NCBI RefSeq assembly: GCF_022919175.1
Contig: NZ_CP095043.1
Coordinates: 1,302,001-1,366,000 of the forward strand
Direction of reading: 5' to 3'
From: Leucobacter rhizosphaerae
Lineage (GTDB): Bacteria; Actinomycetota; Actinomycetes; Actinomycetales; Microbacteriaceae
Length of the DNA stretch: 64,000 nucleotides
In this document: piece after piece, positions 34,862-44,134 of the stretch
Layout: every line of letters starts with the position of its first letter
Numbering within the stretch: position 1 is the stretch's first letter
The notes under the pieces: generated by a model
What the model was told of the DNA's origin: nothing
Seen by the model: the letters and a program-made list of their open reading frames with translations, nothing else
The model's database searches: none
Translations under genes and position numbers: made by a program

Positions 34862-35335
34862 CTACGCGCCCTCGACCAGGATGCCGTCGTCGTCGCACCA
34901 CACGGTCGCGCCGGGGGCGAAGGTCACGCCGCCGATCTCGACGGGCACGTCGACCTCGCCCGCACCGGTCTTCGTGGACTTCGCGGGGTTCGAGCCGAGC
35001 GCCTTCACGCCGATGGGCAGGGTGCCGAGGGCGATGCGATCCCGCACCGCACCGTGCACGAGCAGCCCGGCCCAGCCGTTGTCGACCGCGAGGGCCGCGA
35101 TGATGTCACCCACGAGCGCGGTCTCGAGCGAGCCGCCGCCGTCGATCACGAGCACGGCGCCGTCGCCGGGCGAGGAGAGCAGGCTTTTCAGCAGCGCATT
35201 GTCCTGGAAGCAGCGCACCGTGCGGATCGGCCCCGAGAATCCGCTCATGCCGCCGAGGTTCAGGAACTGCAGCGAGACGGAGTGCAGCTCGTGGCCACGT
35301 TCGTCGTACAGGTCTGCGGTGCTGATCTGAGCCAT
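34862..35335 (-). CDS. rraA: RraA-family protein (aldolase-like / RNase E inhibitor fold)
   Basis: A 157-residue protein with complete RraA signatures: ISTADLYDE at the N-terminus, [18 protein letters not shown], and [14 protein letters not shown] (active-site Arg/Asp). In bacteria RraA regulates RNase E; relatives act as 4-hydroxy-4-methyl-2-oxoglutarate aldolases. The motif set does not separate the two roles. The full family length is present. Confidence 0.9.
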   Translation of the reverse strand: MAQISTADLYDERGHELHSVSLQFLNLGGMSGFSGPIRTVRCFQDNALLKSLLSSPGDGAVLVIDGGGSLETALVGDIIAALAVDNGWAGLLVHGAVRDRIALGTLPIGVKALGSNPAKSTKTGAGEVDVPVEIGGVTFAPGATVWCDDDGILVEGA

Positions 35336-35439
35336 AGTGCTGTCCCCCCAAAATGCGCCGGGGTCGGGCGACCGCGCGGCACGCTCCACGCTACCCCCAA
35401 CCACCGACAAACGGGGCTGGATCGCGCCGCGCGACACAC

Positions 35440-35488
35440 TTGCGTCACATTCGCGCTTAATGTACAAATGTACATGTACAGATGTACA
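35440..35488 (+). promoter_or_regulatory. Promoter with four TGTACA boxes before the TetR gene
   Basis: TTGCGT (35440-35445) and TACAAA (35463-35468) with a 17-bp spacer form a plausible promoter. Overlapping the -10, TGTACA occurs four times within 28 bp (starts 35461, 35469, 35475, 35483) in symmetrical arrangement: TGTACA-2-TGTACA-TGTACA-2-TGTACA. This is a typical TetR-family operator and probably mediates autorepression and control of the downstream exporter. Confidence 0.75.
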
Positions 35489-35587
35489 GGCTTCGGGATC
35501 GGCCACCGCGTCGACCCCGAAGCACCCCTCGCCGCCGCACAACGCCGCACGCACCCTCTGCTGCAGCACGCTCCCGAAAGGATCGCC

Positions 35588-36160
35588 ATGACGACCACCG
35601 CCCCCGCGCGCCGTCGCCGCGACCCCGAGGCGCGCCGCCGCGAGATCCTCATCGCCGCCACCGAGCTGATCGTCGAGAATGGCGCCGCGACCCTGACCCA
35701 CCGGGCGATCGCCTCGCGCGCCGGGGTGCCACTCGGCTCCACGACTCAGTACTTCGCCTCCATCGATGAGCTGCGCGAGACCGCACTGCAGCAGCTTGCG
35801 AGTGAAATCGACCGCGAGCTCGATAAGATCCACGAGGTCATCGGCGACTTCGTCACCGCCCCCGAGCGTGCGGTCGCGAGCCTCTCCGAGTTCCTCGCCG
35901 ACCCGCGCGCGGTGCACGCCGAGATCGCACTCATGACGGCCGGCACCACTGACGACCGCCTGCGCGAGCTCGCCCTGCGCTGGAGCGATCGCTTCACCGA
36001 GATGCTCACAGAGAAGATCGGACGCACCCGTGCCGTCGCCATCAGCGTCTATCTCGACGGCGCGACGATCCACGCGGGGCTGCACGAGAGACCGCTGCAG
36101 GCTGCCGAGATGACCGCCGCGATCCGCGCACTGGCCATGATGCCAGTGGCCGACGCGTAG
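35588..36160 (+). CDS. TetR-family transcriptional repressor
   Basis: A 190-residue protein with an N-terminal TetR HTH ([39 protein letters not shown], about residues 22-62) and a helical ligand-binding C-domain. It precedes an MFS drug exporter by 120 bp on the same strand, and a four-box operator lies 100 bp before its start. It most likely represses itself and the exporter. The ligand cannot be predicted. Confidence 0.9.
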   Translation: MTTTAPARRRRDPEARRREILIAATELIVENGAATLTHRAIASRAGVPLGSTTQYFASIDELRETALQQLASEIDRELDKIHEVIGDFVTAPERAVASLSEFLADPRAVHAEIALMTAGTTDDRLRELALRWSDRFTEMLTEKIGRTRAVAISVYLDGATIHAGLHERPLQAAEMTAAIRALAMMPVADA

Positions 36161-36280
36161 TTCCCGGTCTCCGACCTCTCCCCCTCCGCACCGCGTTCGG
36201 TGCCGCACCTCGCTCGGTGCCGCCACATGTCCGCACCGCCCGTGGCTCGCTCAGATGAGCCCGACCCCAGAAAGCACCTC

Positions 36281-37900
36281 ATGTCCTCCCAGTCAGCCAG
36301 CAACGCACCCCACACCGGCGCCGGCGCAGTCACCGGATCCTCCGACGCCGCGGGCACCCCCCGCCGCCCGGCCACCCCGAACCCCTCACCGCTCAGCCGA
36401 GCGCGACGGTGGGCCGCGGTCGCCGTGCTGACGTCCAGCCTGCTGGTGATCACGATGGACATGACGATCCTCAACATCGCGCTGCCCGAGATGGCCGCCG
36501 AGCTGCACCCGACCTCCGACCAGCAGCTCTGGATCATCGACATCTACTCCCTCGTGCTCGCGGGCCTGCTCGTGTCGTTCGCCGCGATCGCCGACCGCTG
36601 GGGCCGCAAGAAGATGCTCCTGCTCGGCTACACGATCTTCGGGGCGTCCTCGCTGCTCGTGCTCTTCGCGACGAGCGCGGAGGGGGTCATCGCGATTCGT
36701 GCCGTGCTCGGGATCGGCGGCGCCATGATCATGCCGATCACCCTGTCGCTGATCCGCGTGATCTTCACCGACCCGCGCGAGCGCGCCACCGCGCTGAGCA
36801 TCTGGGCGGCCGTCTCGGGTCTCGGCGCGGCCGTCGGTCCCCTCGTCGGCGGGCTGCTGCTCGAGCACTTCTCGTGGCACGCGGCGTTCCTCATCAACGT
36901 GCCGCTCATGCTGGTCGCGGTGGTCGCGGGCATTGTGATCCTGCCCGAGTCGAAGGTCGCGCACCCCGGGCGCTGGGATGCGCTCGCGGCCGTGCTCTCG
37001 CTCGTGGGCATGACGCTCGTCGTCTGGGCCATCAAGACCTTCGGCAAGGAGGCGACGTTCGCCTCCCCCGCCGCGCTCATCGCCTTCGCGGCCGGCGCCG
37101 CCCTGCTCGCGTGGTTCATCGTGCGCTGCCTCCGCAGCCCCGCGCCGCTGCTCGAGCTCCGTCTCTTCCGCAACCGCACGTTCTCCGCGGGCATCATCGC
37201 GGCACTCGGGTCGACCTTCGCGATGGTCGCAGCGCTGCTGCTGATCGCGCAGTGGATGCAGCTCGTCGACGGCGCCTCGCCCGTCGAGGCGGGCATCCGC
37301 CTGTTCCCGATCGCGATCGCGGGCGCCATCGCCTCGCTCGCCGCGCCGCCGCTGGCCCGGATCATCGGGGCGCGGGCGGTGCTCGCCGGCGGCCTCGGCT
37401 TCGCGGGGATCGGCATGCTGATCATCGGCGTGCAGCCCGGCACGCTCTCGAACCTCACGGTGCTCATCGCACTCGCGCTCGTGGGTGCGGGCACGGGATC
37501 GCTCGCCATCGCCTCGGCGATGATCATGCACGGCTCCCCCGAGGAGAAGGCGGGCAACGCGGGGGCGCTCGAGGAGACCTCGTACGAGCTCGGAGCGGTG
37601 CTGGGCGTCGCGATCCTGGGCAGCATCTCGGCCCTGCTGTACCGGGCGGAGTTCATGGCGTCCGGGATCCTCACCGGCGTCGACCCGAAGCTCGCGGGCG
37701 AGGCGCAGGAGTCGCTGGGCGCGGCGATCTCGATCGCCGGGGAACTCGGGCGGCCGGAGCTGGCGGCCGAGGCGGGTGTGGCGTTCACGCACTCGCTGCA
37801 GGCGACCGGGATCGCGGGCGGGATCATCATGCTCGCCGTCGCGGCGGCGGTGTTCTTCACCACTCCGAAGGGCACCGACGTGTCGGCGGCGTCGCACTAG
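36281..37900 (+). CDS. MFS exporter, DHA2 (14-TM) family
   Basis: A 539-residue membrane protein with about 14 transmembrane helices and family motifs: ITMDMTILNIALPEMAAEL in helix 1, FAAIADRWGRKKMLLLGY (motif A), and GAAVGPLVGGLLLEHFSW (motif C of antiporters). It resembles QacA/SmvA-type proton-drug antiporters. ATG 36281 is used; an upstream ATG at 36227 lacks a ribosome-binding site. It is probably regulated by the adjacent TetR protein. Confidence 0.9.
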   Translation: MSSQSASNAPHTGAGAVTGSSDAAGTPRRPATPNPSPLSRARRWAAVAVLTSSLLVITMDMTILNIALPEMAAELHPTSDQQLWIIDIYSLVLAGLLVSFAAIADRWGRKKMLLLGYTIFGASSLLVLFATSAEGVIAIRAVLGIGGAMIMPITLSLIRVIFTDPRERATALSIWAAVSGLGAAVGPLVGGLLLEHFSWHAAFLINVPLMLVAVVAGIVILPESKVAHPGRWDALAAVLSLVGMTLVVWAIKTFGKEATFASPAALIAFAAGAALLAWFIVRCLRSPAPLLELRLFRNRTFSAGIIAALGSTFAMVAALLLIAQWMQLVDGASPVEAGIRLFPIAIAGAIASLAAPPLARIIGARAVLAGGLGFAGIGMLIIGVQPGTLSNLTVLIALALVGAGTGSLAIASAMIMHGSPEEKAGNAGALEETSYELGAVLGVAILGSISALLYRAEFMASGILTGVDPKLAGEAQESLGAAISIAGELGRPELAAEAGVAFTHSLQATGIAGGIIMLAVAAAVFFTTPKGTDVSAASH

Positions 37901-37925
37901 GGGGTCGCGCCGGGGTTCGGGCTCG

Positions 37926-37937
37926 GTACCGCGGTAC
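37926..37937. promoter_or_regulatory. 12-bp perfect palindrome before the DUF4190 gene
   Basis: GTACCGCGGTAC is a perfect palindrome with near-symmetrical flanks (CTCG and GAG). It lies 113 bp before the start of the DUF4190 gene and 26 bp after the MFS stop. It could be an operator; no regulator can be named. Confidence 0.35.
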
Positions 37938-38049
37938 GAGCCGCGCGATACCGCAGCCCGATGCCCGGGCGCGGCGGTGTGCGTAGCTTGGGAGTATCAG
38001 GAACGAGCCGCATCGGGCGGCCCGCCGGATCGCTCGGAAGGAGAGCCCC

Positions 38050-38526
38050 ATGACCACCATCACCACTCACAACGACACCCGCACCGACGGCGCGGCCACC
38101 ACCGAGTTCGAGGTGGAGGCGCCGACCTCGGACCAGCGCGACACCGCGATCCTCGCTTCGGACACCCGCGAGGTCACCGCGATCCAGGCCCCGGATGCGG
38201 GTTCGGGATCCGGATTCGCACCCGCCGGTCCGACCCCCTCCGCCGCGCCGCAGCCCGCGCTCCAGCCCGCCCCACAGGGCCCGGCCTTCGCCATCACCAG
38301 CTTCGTGCTCGGCCTGGCCTCCATCGTGAGCGGGTGGACGTTCTTCGCTCCCATCGTCGGCCTGATCCTCGGCATCCTGGCACTCCGCCGCGGCACCCCC
38401 GAGCGCGCCCTCGCCCTGTGGGGCGTCTGGCTGAACGGTGCGATGCTCGCGCTGTCGCTCATCGGGATCGTCGTCTTCGGGGCGCTGCTCGGGGCCGGGA
38501 TCCTCGCGCTTCCGTTCCTCGCATAA
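38050..38526 (+). CDS. DUF4190-type small membrane protein
   Basis: A 158-residue protein. The N-terminal 75 residues are disordered (Thr/Asp then Pro/Ala-rich). The C-terminal part has two transmembrane segments of the DUF4190 type (AITSFVLGLASIVSGW then a GLILGILALRRG turn, and GVWLNGAMLALSLIGIVVFG). Start and ribosome-binding site (GGAGAGCCCC) are clear. The function of this family is unknown. Confidence 0.82.
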   Translation: MTTITTHNDTRTDGAATTEFEVEAPTSDQRDTAILASDTREVTAIQAPDAGSGSGFAPAGPTPSAAPQPALQPAPQGPAFAITSFVLGLASIVSGWTFFAPIVGLILGILALRRGTPERALALWGVWLNGAMLALSLIGIVVFGALLGAGILALPFLA

Positions 38527-38616
38527 GCTGCGGGGGCTGGGCTCCGGCACCTGCCACGCCCGGCCTCCGCTCCAAACACCGGCCCGCGCCAACTACCGGC
38601 TCGCTCGCCAATCATC

Positions 38617-38680
38617 CAGGAGATGTCACTCGTTCAGGATGGTTCCCCCGGAACCGCTCCTGCAGGGGTGACATCTCCTG
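38617..38680. repeat. Long nested inverted repeat (64 bp) between convergent genes
   Basis: CAGGAGATGTCA (38617-38628) pairs perfectly with TGACATCTCCTG (38669-38680). Inside it, CAGGA pairs with TCCTG and GGTTCC with GGAACC around a CCC loop. This three-level structure may act as a bidirectional terminator, although no T tract follows, or may be a REP-like or transposon-end remnant. Confidence 0.7.
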
Positions 38681-38686
38681 CGTCTG

Positions 38687-39622
38687 TTACGGCCGCACCG
38701 CGTCCGGTGACCGATCTGGCACCGGATCCCGCGCGGGATCCCGATCCCGAGGCCCCGTCGGCGGATACACCCAGGTCACCATCACCACCGAGATGATCAT
38801 GAGCAGGAACCACGCTACGAGCTTCTGCGGCGAGACCAGCTCCCAGCCGGCCTCCTGATTCGGGTACAGCCAGGCCCCGCCCCACGTCGCGATGTTCTCC
38901 GCGATCCAGATGAAGAGCGCCACCCCCGCGAAGACGAGCAGCAGCGGCACCCGGAGCGTCGCCCGCCAGACGCGGAAGAACATCATCGTGCGCCCCCAGA
39001 GCAGGGCGACGGCGGCGAGGAGGATCCACCGCAGATCCCAGATGTAGTGGTGACTGAAGAAGTTGACGTAGATCAGCGCGGCGACGACCGTGGTCATCCA
39101 GACGCGCGGATAACGGGTGAAGCGCAGATCGTGCAGGCGATAGACGCGCACCATGTACGACCCGACCGCCGCGTACATGAACCCGCTGAAGAGGGGCACG
39201 GCACCGATCCGGAGCAGCCCGTCGCCGCCGTAGCTCCAGGAGCCGACGTCGGTCTTGAAGAGCTCCATCACGGTGCCGGTGACGTGGAACAGGATGATCA
39301 CCCAGAGCTCCCGGCCGCTCTCGAGGCGGAACGCGAGCATGCCGATCTGGATCAGGATCGCCGCGATCGTGAGCGCGTCGTTTCGGGCGAGCGGGGCGTC
39401 GTCGGGGTACCAGAGCCGCGCCGCGACGATCGCGACGAGGAGCAGCGCCCCGAAGATGCACGCCCAGGCCTGCTTGAGCAGGAACACCGCGCACTCGATC
39501 AGCACCGCGCGCGGCCCGTGCTGCGGTTTGCCCTGCAGCAGGCGGTGCGCGGCGCGGTCGACCACCGCTTCGAGGCGCGTGAGCTCGCGGGGCGAGCCGC
39601 TCGGCGGGGTCGGACTGGGCAT
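38687..39622 (-). CDS. DUF817 family membrane protein
   Basis: A 311-residue protein with about eight transmembrane helices. Motifs such as LFHVTGTVMELFKTDVGSWSY, GFMYAAVGSYMVR and WVDL/WDLRW-type aromatic clusters match the DUF817 (YoaT-like) family of unknown function. The C-terminal 25 residues are charged. It is divergent from the YjbR-like gene, with a 91-bp promoter region between them. Confidence 0.86.
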   Translation of the reverse strand: MPSPTPPSGSPRELTRLEAVVDRAAHRLLQGKPQHGPRAVLIECAVFLLKQAWACIFGALLLVAIVAARLWYPDDAPLARNDALTIAAILIQIGMLAFRLESGRELWVIILFHVTGTVMELFKTDVGSWSYGGDGLLRIGAVPLFSGFMYAAVGSYMVRVYRLHDLRFTRYPRVWMTTVVAALIYVNFFSHHYIWDLRWILLAAVALLWGRTMMFFRVWRATLRVPLLLVFAGVALFIWIAENIATWGGAWLYPNQEAGWELVSPQKLVAWFLLMIISVVMVTWVYPPTGPRDRDPARDPVPDRSPDAVRP

Positions 39623-39713
39623 GCGTTCGAGCGTAGCCGGTGGGGTACTGGCCGATGCTGGGTGTGTGCGACCGAACCATCGACCGGCGTAGGATGCTGC
39701 CGAGGAGGGCACC

Positions 39714-40130
39714 GTGGCCACATTCGATGACGTCCGCGCGATCGCGCTCGACCTGCCCGAGACCGAGGAGCGCGACGGCGGCTGGCACATGGGCCCGAGC
39801 TGGCGGGTGGTGGGCGGCGCGATGTTCGCCTGGTCGCGTCCCGTGACGGGCAAGGATCTGGCCTGGATGCGCGAGCAGGGTCGGGATCCCGGCGATCCCG
39901 TCCTCGGGATTCGCGTGGCGGGCGAGGAGGGTACACGCGAGCTGCTCGAGGCGTTTCCGGTTGAGGCCTTCACGATCCCGCACTTCGACGGCTACCCGGC
40001 GGTGCTGCTCCGGCTGCCTCTCGTTGCGCCGGACTTGCTGCGCGAGTTCGTGATCGACTCGTGGCTGCTCAAGGCGCGCAAGCGCACGGCCCGCGCCTGG
40101 CTCGCGGAGCAGGGGCTGGCGGAGGGGTAG
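39714..40130 (+). CDS. MmcQ/YjbR-family protein
   Basis: A 138-residue protein starting at GTG 39714 after GAGGAGG. It shows the YjbR fold pattern (IALDLPETEERDGGWHMG at the N-terminus; AFTIPHFDGYPAVLLRLP and a C-terminal helix with KARKRTARAWL). Family members resemble double-stranded DNA-binding CyaY-like folds; the role is unknown. A large hairpin follows the stop codon. Confidence 0.86.
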   Translation: MATFDDVRAIALDLPETEERDGGWHMGPSWRVVGGAMFAWSRPVTGKDLAWMREQGRDPGDPVLGIRVAGEEGTRELLEAFPVEAFTIPHFDGYPAVLLRLPLVAPDLLREFVIDSWLLKARKRTARAWLAEQGLAEG

Positions 40131-40632
40131 CGGGGGGTGCAGGCGCGCCCCGCCGAACGGACACGATCCGCGCGAGCGGACACGATCATCACCGCGCCGA
40201 GCGTGTCCGTTCGGGGCGTTCATGTGCACTCGGCGCGATCACCACACTCGGCCTCGCGCCAGCACGACTACAGGCCCCTCGTTTCACCGAAGGTCCCGCG
40301 CTTCACCTGCAGAACGCGGGGCCTTCGGTCAGACAGGGGCCGGTGGTCGTGCGGCGCGGGCAACCCACAGTCCGACGCGCCTCGCTTCGCTGGCGCGTCT
40401 CTCGTGAAGACCAACAGAACGGCTGCGCCGTGCTCAGCGCGCGGACAGAGCCGCGCGCCGCACCCTCGCAACAGCCAGAAATGGCTGTTGCGGAGAAGAC
40501 CAGCGCCTAGCGGCGCTGACGCTTCTCACGGATCTGAAAACAGAACGGCTCCGCCGTGCTCAGCGCGCGGACAGAGCCGCGCGCCGCATCCTCGCAACAG
40601 CCAGAAATGGCTGTTGCGGAGAAGACCAGCGC
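40131..40632. other. 500-bp gene-free region with hairpins and tandem duplication
   Basis: No supportable gene. It begins with an inverted repeat (40146-40165 with 40202-40218, arms sharing GAACGGACACG) just after the YjbR stop, likely a terminator. The rest is dominated by two nearly identical 121-bp blocks, one of which includes the end of der. Open frames that cross the region simply read through the repeats. Confidence 0.7.
40413..40533. repeat. Tandem repeat, copy 1 (duplicated der 3' end)
   Basis: This 121-bp block is repeated at 40539-40659 (period 126 bp, 119 of 121 identical). It contains a copy of the last der codons and stop, plus a strong hairpin (CGCAACAGCCA, loop GAAA, TGGCTGTTGCG; 40467-40492) that looks like the der terminator. 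The duplication therefore gives der two terminators in series. Confidence 0.9.
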
Positions 40633-40659
40633 CTAGCGGCGCTGACGCTTCTCACGGAT
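40539..40659. repeat. Tandem repeat, copy 2 (overlaps the der 3' end)
   Basis: Second copy of the 121-bp block. Its right part is the true end of der (stop at 40633-40635), and the hairpin at 40593-40618 lies just past the der stop on the minus strand. The two copies differ at only two positions, so the duplication is recent or maintained. Confidence 0.9.
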
Positions 40660-42222
40660 GCGCATATTGATCTGGATGGGGGTGCCCTCGAAGCCGTAGT
40701 TCTCGCGCAGGCGGCGCGTGATGAAGCGGCGGTACCCGGGATCGAGGAACCCCGAGGTGAACAGCACGAACGTCGGCGGCCGGTTCTGCACCTGCGTGCC
40801 GAACAGGATCCGCGGCTGCTTGCCGCCGCGCAGCGGGTGCGGGTACTCCTGCACGAGCTCGGCGACGAAACCGTTGAACTTGCCGGTCGGGATCCGCGAG
40901 TCCCAGGAGTCGAGCGCGGTCTCGAGCGCCGGCACCAGCTTCTCGAGGTGGCGGCCGGTGCGCGCCGAGATGTTCACGCGCGGCGCCCAGGCGACGTGCG
41001 CCAGATCCTGCTCGATCTCGCGCTCCAGGTAGCGGCGGCGATCGTCGTCGAGCAGATCCCACTTGTTGAACGCAAGTACGAGCGCGCGACCCGACTCGAG
41101 CACGAGGTCGATGATGCGCAGATCCTGGTCGCTGATCGACTCGGTCACGTCGATGATGACCACCGCGACCTCCGCCTTCTCCAGCGCGGCCGTGGTGCGC
41201 AGCGACGCGTAGAAGTCGGCGCCCTTCTGCATGTGCACGCGCCGGCGAATACCGGCGGTGTCGACGAAGGTCCACACGCGCCCGGCGATCTCGACCTGCT
41301 CGTCCACGGGGTCGCGGGTGGTGCCGGCGAGGTCGTTCACCACGACCCGCTCCTCCCCCGCCGCCTTGTTCAGCAGGCTCGACTTGCCCACGTTCGGGCG
41401 GCCCAGGATCGCCACGCGGCGCGGGCCCATGAGCTTCGGCTGCGCGACCGCCGACTCCTCGGGCAGCGCCTCGATCACGAGGTCCAGCAGATCCGCGACG
41501 CCGCGGCCGTGCAGCGCGGAGACCGCGTGCGGCGTACCGAGGCCGAGCGACCACAGCTGGGCGACCTCGGGCTCGAGCACTGCGTCGTCGACCTTGTTCG
41601 CGACGAGGAACACGGGCTTGTTGGTGCGGCGCAGCATCTGCACCACGCGCTCATCGGTCGCGGTCGGCCCGACGCGCGAGTCGACGACGAACATCACGAC
41701 GTCGCAGAGCTCGATCGCGACCTCGGCCTGCAGGGCGACGGACGCGTCGATGCCCTTGGCGTCGGGCTCCCACCCGCCGGTGTCAACGAGCGTGAAGCGG
41801 GTGCCGCCCCACTCGGCCGGATAGCTCACGCGGTCGCGCGTCACGCCGGGCACGTCCTCGACCACGGCTTCGCGCCGCCCGAGGATCCGGTTCACGAGGG
41901 CAGACTTGCCGACGTTCGGGCGGCCCACGATCGCCACGACCGGCAGCGCCTCCGACGAGGGCTCGGCGAACCCGAGGAACTCCCCGTCGTCGCCGAGGAT
42001 CACGAGATCCTCGTCCTCCAGATCGAAGCCGTCCAGGTTCGACCGCATCGCGCGCAGGCGCTCCTCGTCGGTCACCGCGTCGTCATAGCCCTCGCCGACG
42101 ATGATGTCGCCGTCCTCGATCTCGGGCTCGGGGTACCCGGCCGCGGCATCGATCACCTCGACCTCGTCGAACGCCTCGCTCGCGCCGCCGGCCCCCTCGG
42201 GGGTGGTGTTCTCTGTGCTCAT
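40633..42222 (-). CDS. der: Ribosome assembly GTPase Der (EngA)
   Basis: A 529-residue protein with two complete G domains in tandem: first P-loop [12 protein letters not shown] with DTGGW and NKVD, second [12 protein letters not shown] with DTAGI and NKWD, then the C-terminal KH-like domain ([16 protein letters not shown]...). An acidic N-terminal extension of about 90 residues is typical of actinobacterial Der. It acts in 50S subunit maturation. Its start overlaps the cmk stop by one base, as in the usual cmk-der operon. Confidence 0.96.
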   Translation of the reverse strand: MSTENTTPEGAGGASEAFDEVEVIDAAAGYPEPEIEDGDIIVGEGYDDAVTDEERLRAMRSNLDGFDLEDEDLVILGDDGEFLGFAEPSSEALPVVAIVGRPNVGKSALVNRILGRREAVVEDVPGVTRDRVSYPAEWGGTRFTLVDTGGWEPDAKGIDASVALQAEVAIELCDVVMFVVDSRVGPTATDERVVQMLRRTNKPVFLVANKVDDAVLEPEVAQLWSLGLGTPHAVSALHGRGVADLLDLVIEALPEESAVAQPKLMGPRRVAILGRPNVGKSSLLNKAAGEERVVVNDLAGTTRDPVDEQVEIAGRVWTFVDTAGIRRRVHMQKGADFYASLRTTAALEKAEVAVVIIDVTESISDQDLRIIDLVLESGRALVLAFNKWDLLDDDRRRYLEREIEQDLAHVAWAPRVNISARTGRHLEKLVPALETALDSWDSRIPTGKFNGFVAELVQEYPHPLRGGKQPRILFGTQVQNRPPTFVLFTSGFLDPGYRRFITRRLRENYGFEGTPIQINMRIREKRQRR

Positions 42223-43007
42223 CACATGCTCTCTTCCACGGCGGCTGAAGGCGCCGCCTGCACTACATCGATGACAGCCTGAATCGACTGTTCGAAATCC
42301 AAGTCGCTCGTGTCGACGAGCGTGACCCCGGGTGCGGGGTTCATGAAGTCCACGACCAACGTGTCCTTCGCGTCGCGCGCGATGATGTCGGCGAGCACCT
42401 GCTCGCGACTCACCCCGCTGAGCTCTCCGGCGCGACGCTCGGCGCGCACCTCGGGTGATGCGGTCATGAGGATCCGCACCGGGGCATCGGGCGCGACCAC
42501 CGTCGTGATGTCGCGGCCCTCGATCACCACGCCGGGCAGGCCGGAGCCCGCCACGATGGCGCGGAACATGTCGTTCAGCCGATCCCGCACCGCCGGGTGC
42601 TGGGAGACGCGCGACACCTGCCCGCTCACGGCGTGCTCGCGGATCGCGGCCGTCACGTCGCTCGGCGCCGAAGCACCCGGGAGCACCACGGTCACCCGCT
42701 GCTCGCCGCGCAGGGTGATGTCGAAGCGCCAGGCGCCCAGAAGCTCCAGGACGGCGGGCTCGGCGTCGAGGTCGGCCCCCGTCTCGAGCGCCGCCCACGC
42801 GAGTGCGCGGTAGGCGGCGCCGGTGTCGAGGATCCCGAACCCGAGCCGGGTCGCGGCCGCGCGCGAGACGCTCGACTTGCCGCTGCCCGCGGGGCCGTCG
42901 ATGGCGACGAGGATCGGGGCCGTGGCAGAACCGGCAGCGGGCGCGGCAGCGGAGCCAGCGGCGGGCGCAGAGGCCGCCGCTGGTGCGGTCGACTCGGCTC
43001 CACTCAT
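42222..43007 (-). CDS. cmk: Cytidylate kinase
   Basis: A 261-residue protein with P-loop [15 protein letters not shown], the [14 protein letters not shown] substrate motif and [11 protein letters not shown]. It phosphorylates CMP and dCMP. An Ala/Pro/Gly-rich extension of about 30 residues precedes the enzyme. The start at 43007 is preferred to 43019 because GGAGG lies 7 nt before it and it overlaps the tyrA stop (ATGA). Confidence 0.94.
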   Translation of the reverse strand: MSGAESTAPAAASAPAAGSAAAPAAGSATAPILVAIDGPAGSGKSSVSRAAATRLGFGILDTGAAYRALAWAALETGADLDAEPAVLELLGAWRFDITLRGEQRVTVVLPGASAPSDVTAAIREHAVSGQVSRVSQHPAVRDRLNDMFRAIVAGSGLPGVVIEGRDITTVVAPDAPVRILMTASPEVRAERRAGELSGVSREQVLADIIARDAKDTLVVDFMNPAPGVTLVDTSDLDFEQSIQAVIDVVQAAPSAAVEESM

Positions 43008-44134
43008 AGCGTCCTCCATCCACGTTCGACGAGATCGGTCACCGCGCGTTCGGCCACCTCGGGCAGCATGGCGATCTCCGCGAACCCGATCTGCGCACCC
43101 GGAGAGTGCTCCAGACGCAAGTCTTCCATGTTAATGCCCAGTTCTCCGAGTTCCGTGAGCAGTCGGCCGAGCTGACCCGGCGTATCGTCGATCAGCACGG
43201 TGATCGATGTGAACCGCTCCGACGAGCCGTGTTTGCCCGGGATCCGGGCGACGCCGTTGTTGCCGGCCGAGAGCAGGTCGGCGATCGTGCGCCGGGCGCC
43301 CGCCTGCGCGGGATCGCGGAGGGCATCGGCGAAGCCGCTGAGATCCCGCGCGAAGGCGTCGAGCAGCTCGACGACCGGGCCCCGGTTCGCGCCGAGGATC
43401 TGCACCCAGAGCTCCGGATCGCTCGAGGCCACCCGGGTGGTGTCGCGCAGGCCGGCGCCCGCCAGTCCGATCGCCTGCTCGGTCGCGGGGATGAGTCGTG
43501 CGGCGAGCAGGCTCGACACGACCTGGGGCAGGTGCGACACGAGGCCGACCGAGCGGTCGTGCTCCTCCGGGGTCATCTCGATGAGCGTCGCCCCGAGGTC
43601 GAGGGCCACGGCCTCCACGATCGCGAGCGCCTCCGCCGGGGTCTCGTGGTCGCGGCACACGACCCACGGCCGCGCGACGAAGAGGTCGGCGCGGGCCATG
43701 ATCGCGCCGCCGCGCTCGCGCCCGGCCATCGGGTGGGAGCCCACGTAGTTCGTGAGATCGACGCCGCGGCGCACGAGCTCGAGGTAGGGCGCGAGCTTGA
43801 CGCTGGCCACGTCGGTGACGACGGCCGCCGGGTACTGCGCGAGCGCGCGCTCGACGACGTCGGCGGTCACGTCGGGCGGGGTCGCGACGACAACGAGTGT
43901 GGGTTCGGGGTCCTCGCTCGTGCGCACCCGTCCCGCACCGTAGTCGGCGGCAAGCGCGACCGTCGTCGGCGACAGGTCTTCGAGCGTGACGTCGACCCCG
44001 CGCTCGCGCAGGCCGAGGCCGACGCTCGCGCCGAGGAGGCCGGCACCGATCACGTGCACCGAGCCGCGCACGCGGGCGGCGAGCGCTCCGTTGCTGCGCT
44101 CGGACACCGGGAATCTGCTGTCTGCCGCGTTCAT
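43004..44134 (-). CDS. tyrA: Prephenate dehydrogenase with C-terminal ACT domain
   Basis: A 376-residue protein with an NAD-binding Rossmann motif ([19 protein letters not shown]), catalytic-region motifs [11 protein letters not shown] and [16 protein letters not shown], and an ACT domain near residues 300-375 ([20 protein letters not shown]). It makes 4-hydroxyphenylpyruvate for tyrosine synthesis; the ACT domain suggests tyrosine feedback. It overlaps rluB (ATGA) and cmk. Confidence 0.94.
   Translation of the reverse strand: MNAADSRFPVSERSNGALAARVRGSVHVIGAGLLGASVGLGLRERGVDVTLEDLSPTTVALAADYGAGRVRTSEDPEPTLVVVATPPDVTADVVERALAQYPAAVVTDVASVKLAPYLELVRRGVDLTNYVGSHPMAGRERGGAIMARADLFVARPWVVCRDHETPAEALAIVEAVALDLGATLIEMTPEEHDRSVGLVSHLPQVVSSLLAARLIPATEQAIGLAGAGLRDTTRVASSDPELWVQILGANRGPVVELLDAFARDLSGFADALRDPAQAGARRTIADLLSAGNNGVARIPGKHGSSERFTSITVLIDDTPGQLGRLLTELGELGINMEDLRLEHSPGAQIGFAEIAMLPEVAERAVTDLVERGWRTL

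Noticed and set aside
34529..35587. Long plus-strand extension upstream of the TetR start
   Set aside because: It runs antisense to the YhhN and RraA genes and through the TetR operator; the true start is ATG 35588.
40137..40670. Plus-strand frame reading through both 121-bp repeats
   Set aside because: Explained by the duplication of the der 3' end; repeated low-complexity peptide without domain.
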